From: Thiobacillaceae bacterium
GTDB taxonomy: Bacteria > Pseudomonadota > Gammaproteobacteria > Burkholderiales > Thiobacillaceae
Length of the DNA: 5,101 bases
Assembly: GCA_012274165.1 (NCBI GenBank)
Contig: JAAPAA010000044.1
Span: forward strand, 1-5,101
Direction: 5' to 3'
A program made the translations under genes and the position numbers. Positions 1-4,780 of the stretch are shown in pieces (position 1 is the first letter of the stretch; each line of letters starts with the position of its first letter). Under the pieces are notes generated by a model. The model was not told the origin of the DNA. It worked only from the letters and a program-made list of their open reading frames with translations, and did no database searches.

Positions 1-639
1 ACGCTGTCAGGCTACGACTTCAGCTTCCAGCCGAGCCTGGACCGCAACCGGGTGTTGGCGCTGGCCGAGCTCGAGTTCGTGGCGCGTCACCAGTGCGTGC
101 ACCTGCTGGGGCCACCGGGCACGGGCAAGAGCCATCTGGCGATCGCGCTGGGCGTGGAGGCGGTGCGCGCGGGCAAGAGCGTCTACATGGCCACGTTGGC
201 CGATATGGTGGATTCGATGCGGCGCGCCGAGCGCGAGGGGCGCCTGACGGAGCGGGTGCGTTACCTGGCGCGCCACAGCGTGCTGATCGTCGACGAGATC
301 GGCTACCTGCCGGTGGGCTCGGGCGGGGGCAACCTGTTCTTCCAGCTCGTCAATGCCTGCTACGAGCGCTGCGCGATGATCATGACAAGCAACCGCGGCT
401 TCGGCGAATGGGCCGAGATCTTCGGCGACTCGGTGGTCGCCACCGCCTTGCTGGACCGGCTGCTGCACCACGCGGTGGTGATCCCGATCGAGGGCAACTC
501 GTACCGGCTGCGCGAGCTCGCAAACCTGCTGCCGGAGCACTTGCGCAACCGCGCCGCACTGCAAGGCGCGACGCCACCGGAGATCAAACGCGGCCCAGGC
601 CGCCCTCGAAAGGAGCCCGCCGCAACACTCACCGGCTGA
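1..639 (+). CDS. istB: IS21-family helper ATPase IstB (5' end missing)
   Basis: IstB is the AAA+ ATPase partner of the IstA transposase; it assembles on target DNA and stimulates IS21 transposition. The frame is open from base 1 and covers 212 residues, so roughly the first 40-50 of the usual 250-260 are outside the window. The opening residues (YDFSFQPSLDRNRV) match the IstB linker just before the ATPase core. Walker A is GPPGTGKSH at bases 109-135, Walker B is VLIVDEIGYLP at 280-312, and a sensor-like MTSNRGF follows at 382-402. The C-terminus is basic, with an AT-hook-like GRPRK near 598-612, as in many IstB proteins. No frameshift is seen, so the visible part looks functional. An internal ATG at 52 is within the conserved region and is not a credible start. 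The family call is firm; activity depends on the unseen istA. Confidence 0.93.
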   Translation, partial: TLSGYDFSFQPSLDRNRVLALAELEFVARHQCVHLLGPPGTGKSHLAIALGVEAVRAGKSVYMATLADMVDSMRRAEREGRLTERVRYLARHSVLIVDEIGYLPVGSGGGNLFFQLVNACYERCAMIMTSNRGFGEWAEIFGDSVVATALLDRLLHHAVVIPIEGNSYRLRELANLLPEHLRNRAALQGATPPEIKRGPGRPRKEPAATLTG

Positions 640-659
640 GCACCGGAACCGCTACAGGG

Positions 660-709
660 TGGGGAAATTTACTCCGGCGGAATTGGGGAAAAGTAGTCCG
701 GTGTTGACA
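660..709 (+). repeat. IS21 right end with two 18-bp direct repeats and terminal TGTTGACA
   Basis: Two copies of an 18-bp motif lie at 660-677 (TGGGGAAATTTACTCCGG) and 684-701 (TGGGGAAAAGTAGTCCGG). They match at 15 of 18 positions, start 24 bp apart, and are followed by the terminus TGTTGACA at 702-709. Multiple repeated sites inside each end are a known property of IS21 elements, where they serve as IstA binding sites; that role is inferred here. The outermost copy sits directly against the terminus. Confidence 0.8.
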
Positions 710-1237
710 TGGCGTAGCCCGGCAACTCTTCGAGCTTGCCGGCAGCCTCCCGTCGCACGACCTCGGCCTTCAGCGGCAGCACGACGCCGTACTCGGCCAG
801 CAGCCCGCGGATGCGGTTGATACACGCCGTGCGCGCCGTTACATACCTTTGGCGCGCCCGGTGCACCATCAGCCGGGCCTGCTGCTCCTCAGTCTTGACC
901 GGCACGAAGCGCATGTTCGAGCGACCCACCGCCTCGCAGATCGCCGCCGCGTCGGCCGCGTCGTTCTTGCCCCGCTTGCCGCTGATGCGGTACGGCGCCA
1001 CCAGCTTTGGCGCCATCAGCTTGACGCTGTGGCCGAAGGCCTGGAACTGCCGCGCCCAGTAGTGCGCACCCGTGCACGCCTCGATGCCGATCGTGCACGG
1101 CGGCAACTCCGCGACAAGCGCCACCAGCTTGGCTCGTGCCACCTCGGCTGGCGCAGTTGCACCTTACCCGCTTCGTCCACCCCGTGAACCGCGAGCACGC
1201 TCTTGGCAGTATCGATCCCGACGCAGACAATGGTCAT
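710..1237 (-). pseudogene. IS110-family (IS1111-like) transposase, frameshifted and truncated
   Basis: This is the N-terminal RuvC-like DEDD domain of an IS110-family transposase/recombinase. Translation starts at the ATG at 1235-1237 with MTIVCVGIDTAK; a purine-rich GGAAGGGG lies 5 bases upstream (1243-1250). The DEDD acids are visible as D9 (GIDTAK), about E53 (GIEACTG) and about D93/D96 (KNDAADA), followed by RFVPVKTEEQQARL. Two lesions are present. First, a single base is missing near 1141-1144: reading changes from ...VQLRQPR to ARAKLVALVAELPPC in the next frame, and one extra C on the + strand would restore it. Second, the gene stops being IS110 at 710, after ...GKLEELPGYA, where IS21 begins. 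About 176 codons of the usual 330-350 remain. The domain carrying the catalytic serine is absent, so the product cannot be active. Confidence 0.88.
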
Positions 1238-1338
1238 GACTTCCCCTTCCGAGTGAGTTGATGAGATTCGCAACCCCATCGTGGCACTTCTTTGCCGTCA
1301 ACCGCAACTCACCGCGGTTGGCTCGGGACGGGGAAGTC
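1238..1338. repeat. 9-bp inverted repeat flanking the IS110 upstream region
   Basis: GACTTCCCC at 1238-1246, directly upstream of the transposase start, is the exact reverse complement of GGGGAAGTC at 1330-1338, close to the outer end of the element. The arms are 83 bp apart. The pair brackets nearly the whole non-coding 5' segment. It could be part of the element's end structure or a coincidence in short GC-rich sequence; its function is unknown. Confidence 0.45.
1299..1320. repeat. 7-bp perfect hairpin in the IS110 non-coding end
   Basis: CAACCGC at 1299-1305 and GCGGTTG at 1314-1320 form a perfect 7-bp stem with an 8-base loop. It lies about 60-80 bp upstream of the transposase start codon. 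It could be a subterminal structure of the IS end or part of a transcript from it. There is no T-run, so it is not an obvious terminator. Confidence 0.5.
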
Positions 1339-1348
1339 CCTTCCATTC

Positions 1349-1355
1349 GTTAGGG
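1349..1355 (+). other. Integron core site (R', GTTAGGG) upstream of the first cassette
   Basis: GTTAGGG followed by CGC matches the R' core of the complete attC downstream (GTTAGGGCGC at 1914-1923) base for base. It precedes a cassette gene by 33 bp. Integron recombination cuts between the G and the first T, so the DUF4345 cassette begins at 1350. The rest of this attC (or attI) is not recognisable: the L'-type sequence CCTCAACTCGAAC of the downstream site is replaced by CCCTTCCATTC, next to the IS110-type remnant. Confidence 0.7.
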
Positions 1356-1388
1356 CGCTCGTCAGCTACGTCCTGCCACGCTAGCCGC

Positions 1389-1769
1389 ATGAACGAACCA
1401 CTTCTCGCAAGTCAGCTCATCGTGCGCGTCTGCCTATTCGCCTTCTCGGCAATAGGCATCTTCGGTGGGTCCCTCCAGATGTATCTTGACCAACCAGAGA
1501 CGGCGCCGCGCCTAGACAACGTCCATCGGTTCATGGCAGGCGTATATCTCGGGATGAGTTTTATCTGCGGCTGGGCAGGGTTCACAGTCCGAGAACAAGG
1601 CACTTTGGTCTATCTCATTGCGCTCGGCGTGTTCATCGCAGGCTGCGGCAGACTTCTGTCAATGAGCAAGGTCGGCCATCCTGAGCCGAGAGCAGTGTGG
1701 CTCGGCTACCTCACACCAGAGTTGGTGCTACCTGTTGTCATGGCCGTAGCTCAAGCCTCAAGGACATGA
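1389..1769 (+). CDS. DUF4345-type four-helix membrane protein (cassette gene)
   Basis: This is a 126-residue predicted inner-membrane protein of unknown function. Four hydrophobic segments are visible at roughly residues 9-30, 47-65, 72-90 and 103-122. The pattern HRFMAGVYLGMSF, then LIALGVFIAGCGRLLSM, then PEPRAVWLGYLTPELVLP is that of the DUF4345 family, and the length fits. The ATG at 1389 is chosen because the hydrophobic domain begins shortly after it; the in-frame upstream extension to 1281 would run through the integron core site and IS-derived sequence. The start lies 33 bp after the core site, and no clear Shine-Dalgarno sequence is visible, so translation may be weak or leader-independent. 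The stop is 25 bp before the R'' end of the attC. Transcription would have to come from upstream in the array or from an unrecognised internal promoter. The family call is a pattern match by eye. Confidence 0.82.
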   Translation: MNEPLLASQLIVRVCLFAFSAIGIFGGSLQMYLDQPETAPRLDNVHRFMAGVYLGMSFICGWAGFTVREQGTLVYLIALGVFIAGCGRLLSMSKVGHPEPRAVWLGYLTPELVLPVVMAVAQASRT

Positions 1770-1794
1770 ACACACGGTACAACACTGCAGAGCG

Positions 1795-1920
1795 GCCTAA
1801 CCCCTCGTTCGAGGCGAGGCACAACGGCAAGCCACCAGGCCCGGCTCCGGGAGTGGCCTATCATCCTTGCGCAGGGTCTGGCGGCTTACCGTAAGTCCCG
1901 CCTCAACTCGAACGTTAGGG
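1795..1920 (+). other. Complete integron attC recombination site
   Basis: This is the attC of the DUF4345 cassette, 126 bp long. R'' is GCCTAAC at 1795-1801 and R' is GTTAGGG at 1914-1920. L'' (about 1804-1815, TCGTTCGAGGCG) pairs imperfectly with L' (about 1899-1913, CGCCTCAACTCGAAC), with the spacer asymmetry typical of attC. An inner stem is formed by 1826-1842 and 1874-1890, which are complementary at 14 of 17 positions. The central loop of about 30 bases is GGCTCC...CTTGCGCA. The folded bottom strand is what integron integrases recombine; the cut lies between G1914 and T1915. The length is towards the long end for attC sites, as in many chromosomal integrons. Confidence 0.88.
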
Positions 1921-1935
1921 CGCATCAAACCACTC

Positions 1936-2397
1936 ATGCTCACCATTCAGCGCCTTGAACACCAAGAGCCGTCCGTGGCTGCGCGGATCCTTCAGGCCCT
2001 TGAACTCGCACACGCGCAAGAGTCAGTTGCGATCGGCAGTGGGCAAACTCACGAACGCACCGTTGAAGACATACGTACGAGCCAAGAGCTTCACTTCGGC
2101 GCGTATGAAGGGACCGAACTACTCGGACTCGTCGCAGTGGGACCGGACGTCGAAGATGAGCAACTGGCAATCACTCTATTGTTCGTCAGCACAAAGCACC
2201 AGCGCAGGGGCGTAGCTACAAGTCTTATCAGCTACGTAGTCGAGGCGGGTGCAGGCCACCCCTTTTCGGTTACGGTTGCCAAGATGAACACGGCAGCAAT
2301 GAGCTTCTACAGGTCCATGGGTTTCATCGAGTACCGCCACGGAGTCATGGGCCCTGAAGACATGCCGGTCATCAAGCTTCGGAAGAATGCGCCCTAA
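1936..2397 (+). CDS. GNAT-family N-acetyltransferase (cassette gene)
   Basis: This 153-residue protein has the GCN5-related acetyltransferase fold, which moves an acetyl group from acetyl-CoA to an amine. The acetyl-CoA-binding motif A is visible as STKHQRRGVATSLI (Q89-R-R-G-V-A94), following the strand ITLLFV. Motif B appears as N118-TAAMSFYRSMGF, with the usual tyrosine (Y125) and G-F end. The length fits a single-domain GNAT. The substrate cannot be told from sequence; drug, small-molecule or protein N-terminus are all possible. The ATG at 1936 lies 15 bp after the core site GTTAGGG; the in-frame extension upstream to 1867 would run through the attC and is rejected. There is no obvious Shine-Dalgarno sequence. 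The TAA stop (2395-2397) lies inside the R'' box CCCTAAC of the following attC, a compact arrangement common in cassettes. Confidence 0.88.
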   Translation: MLTIQRLEHQEPSVAARILQALELAHAQESVAIGSGQTHERTVEDIRTSQELHFGAYEGTELLGLVAVGPDVEDEQLAITLLFVSTKHQRRGVATSLISYVVEAGAGHPFSVTVAKMNTAAMSFYRSMGFIEYRHGVMGPEDMPVIKLRKNAP

Positions 2398-2448
2398 CCC
2401 CTCGTTCGAGGCGAGGCCCAACGGCAAGCCGCCAGGCCCGGCTCCAGG
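2392..2448 (+). other. Truncated attC site (R'' half only)
   Basis: R'' is CCCTAAC at 2392-2398, followed by the same sequence as the complete attC at 1796-1851, with 3 differences in 56 bases (at 2418, 2431 and 2446). Similarity stops at about 2448, where ISL3-end sequence starts. The L' and R' half is missing, so this site cannot fold into a normal attC and should not be recombined by an integrase. The high identity to its neighbour points to a shared, host-type attC lineage. Confidence 0.85.
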
Positions 2449-2864
2449 TGAGGTTTATGTCTCTTCGCGTATTTCAGTGGGTTCCAGCACTGGCCGGACG
2501 GAGGTCGAGCTTGCCGCAGAAGAACAGGATGCGGACTCGATAATTGGCAAATGACCTGAATCCGCGGGCTGTTGCCTTGAGGCTCTGGACGATCGAATTG
2601 AATCCCTCAGCCGCCGCATTCGTGATTCGGTGCTTGGAGTAGTTGACCAGTCCGTCGTTGTGCCTGCGCAGCATCTTGGTGACGGTCTTGATCGGCTCGA
2701 TGCGGCTGCGCATGGCTCGTGAGCTCCAGGAATCAAGGAAGCGTTGCGCGGCCTTCGGATAGCGGTAGTCCCAGAACGCCGCAAAGCTCTCCTTGAGCGC
2801 CCAGGCGCGGCTGGTCTTGAGGTTGGCGTGGTACAGGTGCCGGAACGCCACAACTGGTCGTGTT
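2449..2864 (-). mobile_element. ISL3-family element remnant (3' end)
   Basis: This is the downstream end of an ISL3-type element: about 130 codons of transposase C-terminus and about 25 bp of non-coding end. The outer end is placed at about 2449-2452, where similarity to the attC stops. On the + strand it reads GGTTTATGTCTCTTCGCG, and its complement (CGCGAAGAGACATAAACC) has the CGCGAAGAG character seen near ISL3-family termini. The left end and about two thirds of the transposase are missing, replaced at about 2865 by IS66 tnpB sequence. The exact terminus and any 8-bp target duplication cannot be confirmed from one end. Confidence 0.75.
2474..2864 (-). pseudogene. ISL3-family transposase, C-terminal fragment
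   Basis: This is the C-terminal third of an ISL3-type DDE transposase. Recognisable blocks in order are HLYHANLKTSRAWALKE, SRIEPIKTVTKMLRRH, then NYSKHRITNAAAEGFNSI, whose glutamate is the expected last acid of the DDE triad, then GFRSFANYRVRILFFCGKLDL and a short tail ending ...AGTH before TGA at 2474-2476. About 130 of roughly 400 residues remain; the earlier two catalytic aspartates are gone. Reading upstream in this frame (MCGAPRGAST...) passes into IS66 tnpB sequence in the wrong frame, so no intact start exists. The fragment is non-functional. Confidence 0.88.
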
Positions 2865-3051
2865 GGGCCACACGAAGCGACCCTGGTTGAAGCGCCGCGT
2901 GGCGCACCACACACCGAAGCCGTCGTGCAAGACCAGCTTCACGCGCGTGCCGCGGGCGTTGGCGAACAGATAGCCATGGTGTGTCTGGGCAGAGCCGAAC
3001 ACCTCGACCACGCGGGCGATGAGCTGATCGACGCCGGCCCGCATGTCCACG
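2865..3051 (-). pseudogene. tnpB: IS66-family TnpB fragment
   Basis: This is an internal fragment of an IS66 accessory protein TnpB (Orf2). About 62 codons read VDMRAGVDQL, then HHGYLFANARGTRVKL, then LHDGFGVWCATRRFNQGRFVWP. It lines up without gaps with residues from about 9 onward of the second TnpB in this window (IDMRAGPDRLL..., DGFGIWCAARRLNQGRFTWP). By eye the two are roughly three-quarters identical in DNA, so they come from different IS66 elements. The 5' end is cut at 3051/3052 by the end of the other IS66. The 3' end is joined at about 2865 to ISL3 sequence, after the conserved RGRFVWP-type block, so the last third is lost. Confidence 0.86.
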
Positions 3052-3070
3052 GTAAGCGGCTAGGCGCTCC
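3052..3070. repeat. IS66 right terminal inverted repeat
   Basis: GTAAGCGGCTAGGCGCTCC begins exactly where the interrupted tnpB reading frame stops making sense and lies 36 bp beyond the tnpC stop codon. GTAAGCG is the common opening of IS66-family ends. The partner repeat is outside the window, so the repeat length is a guess. Confidence 0.65.
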
Positions 3071-3105
3071 ACCTTGCGTGGAGTTGTGCCGCGGGGTAGG
3101 CGGCG

Positions 3106-4695
3106 CTATTTCGCTGGTTGCCAGCGATGCGGCAGTAGCTCGTCGATGCAGCTGTTGAGGTGTGTCGGAAGCCGCTCGAGGACGTCGCGCAGATAGGCCC
3201 AGGGGTCATGCCCGTTGAGCTTGGCGGACTGGACCAGGCTCATCACCATCGCGGCTCGTTGACCGGCTATCTCGCTGCCCGCGAAGAGCCAGCCTTTTCT
3301 TCCGACCGCCCACGGACGTATTTGGTTTTCCAGATGATTGTTGTCGAAGGCGACATCGCCGTCTTCGAGGAATTCACTCAACGCTTTCCAACGCTTGAGG
3401 CTGTAGTCCAAGGCTCGGGCCGTCGCACTGCCGTCGGCCACCCGTCTTCGCTCGAGCTCCAGCCATTCGTGCAGCGCATCCCATCGCTTTTGCGTGAGCA
3501 ACTTCCTCACTTCGAGCCGCCGCTCACTGCTCAGGCTCGCAATCGCTCGCTCGATCCGATAGATCCTCTCCAAGCGCCTGATCGCCTCGGTCCCGACAGG
3601 ACTGTTCAGTTCGTCGAACTTCCTGCGCGCGTGCGCTCCACAGCCGGCTTCCTTGCGCATGCCGATCTTGGCCACCGTCTCGTAGACCTTGTAGTCGTCG
3701 CACACGAACGTGCCGTCCCAGCCCTTGAGGAACTCCACCGGGTACTTCGCACCGCGACCGACACAGAACTCGTAGACGACGCAGGGCTGGGAATCGAATG
3801 CGCTGCGCGCGTAGCCCCAGACATAGGCCTTCTTGGTCTTGCCCGCGCCGGGGTCCAGCATGCGCACCGGCGTCTCGTCGATGTGCAGCACAGGGCACGA
3901 CAGCGCGAACTTGCGCAGCGCTTCGTACAGTGGTGTCAGTGCCGCGCCGGCGCGACCCGACCAGGCGGCCAAGGTCGAGCGCGGGGTGTGCACGCCGGAG
4001 CGTGCGTTGATCTTTTCGATCCGGTAGTACGGCAGGTGATCGACGAACCGGCTCGCCAGCAGGTAGGCCAGCAGCGATGCCGTGGGGATGCCGTTGTCGA
4101 TGATCTGCGGATCCACCGGCTCCTGCACCAGTTTCTCGCAGCACTTGCACGCCCACTTGCCACGGATATGGCGATGCGCGAAGAACTCGGCGGGAACGAT
4201 GTCCAGCCGCTCGCTCACGTCCTCGCCGATGCGCACCATCGGCCTGCCGCATCCGCAGGTCGTGTCCTCGGGCTCGTGGTGGTGCTCGACCCGGCGCAGG
4301 TGCGCCGGCAGCGCCTCGCGGCGCGGCGTACGGCGATCACGCGCCGGGCGGTTCGTGTCCGGCTTGTCGCCGAGCAAGGCGTCGAGCTCGGCCTGCAGGC
4401 TCTCCCGGTCTTCAACGAGCGTGTCTTCGAAGAGCTGGCGCTGATCGGCCGTCATGCGTTCGCTGTGCGCGCTGAACTGCCAGCGCTTCAGACGTTGCAG
4501 CTCGAACGTGATCTTCTCGATCTTCGCGTCCTTGAACTTCAGCGCCTTGTCCCGCTGCTCGATCTGCTCCTGATGGGCCTGCAGCGTCCTGGACTGCTCG
4601 CCGATGTGATTGAACATCTGCAGCAGAAGCGCGTCCTTCTCACTCGGTGCGAGGCGATTCAAATCGCCGGGCTGCAGAGCATGGACATCGAGCAT
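3106..4695 (-). CDS. tnpC: IS66-family transposase TnpC
   Basis: This is the 529-residue DDE transposase of an IS66 element. Domains in order: an N-terminal coiled coil at about 30-75 (leucine-zipper type, QAHQEQIEQRDKALKFKDAK); a basic linker at about 112-137; an IS66 zinc finger with C147/C149 and C183/C185/C186; the DDE core; and a C-terminal IS66 domain (SLVQSAKLNGHDPWAYLRDV). Probable catalytic acids are D273 (LHIDETPV), D333 or D334 (FVCDDYKVYE) and E456 (NNHLENQIRP). The ATG at 4693-4695 is chosen because the family's N-terminus begins at about this point; the frame stays open upstream to 4845, but that part overlaps tnpB and does not look like IS66. A weak AGG lies just upstream. The gene starts 85 bp after the tnpB stop, so the two are probably cotranscribed. 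No internal stop or frameshift is seen, and the length is normal for the family. Confidence 0.95.
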   Translation of the reverse strand: MLDVHALQPGDLNRLAPSEKDALLLQMFNHIGEQSRTLQAHQEQIEQRDKALKFKDAKIEKITFELQRLKRWQFSAHSERMTADQRQLFEDTLVEDRESLQAELDALLGDKPDTNRPARDRRTPRREALPAHLRRVEHHHEPEDTTCGCGRPMVRIGEDVSERLDIVPAEFFAHRHIRGKWACKCCEKLVQEPVDPQIIDNGIPTASLLAYLLASRFVDHLPYYRIEKINARSGVHTPRSTLAAWSGRAGAALTPLYEALRKFALSCPVLHIDETPVRMLDPGAGKTKKAYVWGYARSAFDSQPCVVYEFCVGRGAKYPVEFLKGWDGTFVCDDYKVYETVAKIGMRKEAGCGAHARRKFDELNSPVGTEAIRRLERIYRIERAIASLSSERRLEVRKLLTQKRWDALHEWLELERRRVADGSATARALDYSLKRWKALSEFLEDGDVAFDNNHLENQIRPWAVGRKGWLFAGSEIAGQRAAMVMSLVQSAKLNGHDPWAYLRDVLERLPTHLNSCIDELLPHRWQPAK

Positions 4696-4780
4696 GTAGC
4701 CTATTGTGCGAGGCCACCAACCGATCGTCATCGGGGCATGTGCGAATTGATCTCGCGAGAGCCGTCGGCCCAAGGGACAA

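Larger units (their letters stand above)
1..709 (+). mobile_element. IS21-family insertion sequence, right (3') part
   Basis: This is the distal part of an IS21-family element: the IstB helper gene followed by about 70 bp of non-coding right end. Seen: a near-complete istB frame, then two copies of an 18-bp motif and a terminus reading TGTTGACA, whose complement begins TG as IS21 ends do. Immediately outside the terminus the sequence becomes an IS110-type transposase in the opposite orientation, which fixes the boundary at about 709/710. The IstA transposase gene and the left end must lie upstream of the window. Inferred: the element inserted into the IS110-type gene, so it is the younger of the two. 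The target duplication cannot be checked because the other end is not present. Confidence 0.85.
710..1348 (-). mobile_element. IS110/IS1111-type element remnant (5' half)
   Basis: This is the transposase-start half of an IS110-family element. It contains a truncated transposase gene and up to about 110 bp of non-coding 5' end. The 3' half, including the catalytic-serine domain and the other end, was separated or lost when IS21 inserted at 709/710. The outer end is placed just before the integron core site GTTAGGG at 1349, because the sequence between the transposase start and that core does not resemble the corresponding half of the complete attC at 1795-1920. The exact outer boundary is uncertain by perhaps 10-20 bp, since IS110-type elements often lack clear terminal repeats and target duplications. 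Residue patterns in the transposase (EACTGAHYWAR, KNDAADA, RFVPVKTEEQQ) resemble the IS1111 subgroup. Confidence 0.7.
1350..2448 (+). mobile_element. Integron gene-cassette array remnant (two cassettes)
   Basis: Two consecutive cassettes lie in the same orientation. Cassette 1 runs from 1350 to 1914 (565 bp) and holds a DUF4345 membrane protein plus its attC. Cassette 2 starts at 1915 and holds a GNAT acetyltransferase, but its attC is cut at about 2448 by an ISL3 remnant. Evidence is the repeated structure: core site, short leader, one compact gene, then an imperfect palindrome beginning CCTAACCCCTCGTTCGAG. The two attC sites are almost identical where both are present (53 of 56 bases), as is typical within chromosomal integrons. 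The integrase gene and attI are not in the window. The cassette genes look less GC-rich than the flanking IS genes, consistent with a separate origin. Confidence 0.85.

Noticed and set aside
93..707. A 204-codon + strand frame overlapping istB
   Set aside because: It is a shifted-frame shadow of istB, very rich in Arg, Gly and Ala, and runs through the IS21 end repeats.
736..1187. Two + strand frames opposite the IS110-type gene
   Set aside because: They are antisense shadows; the - strand carries the conserved DEDD motifs.
1281..1388. N-terminal extension of the DUF4345 gene to an upstream ATG
   Set aside because: The extension would translate IS-derived sequence and the integron core site; the family similarity begins after the ATG at 1389.
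1774..1896. attC stem as a transcription terminator
   Set aside because: The inverted repeat is long and imperfect, has a large loop and lacks a T-run; integron attC explains it better, although some effect on transcription is possible.
1867..1935. N-terminal extension of the GNAT gene
   Set aside because: It would translate the attC stem and core; the GNAT-like sequence begins at the ATG at 1936.
1790..2450. Repeated CCTAACCCCTCGTTCGAG sequence as a possible CRISPR or IS repeat
   Set aside because: There are only two copies, each an asymmetric palindrome placed after a gene and, in the complete one, closed by a GTTAGGG core, which fits attC sites and not spaced CRISPR repeats.
2455..3072. 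A 205-codon - strand frame across the ISL3/IS66 junction
   Set aside because: It is out of frame with both recognisable proteins and has the composition of a shadow frame.
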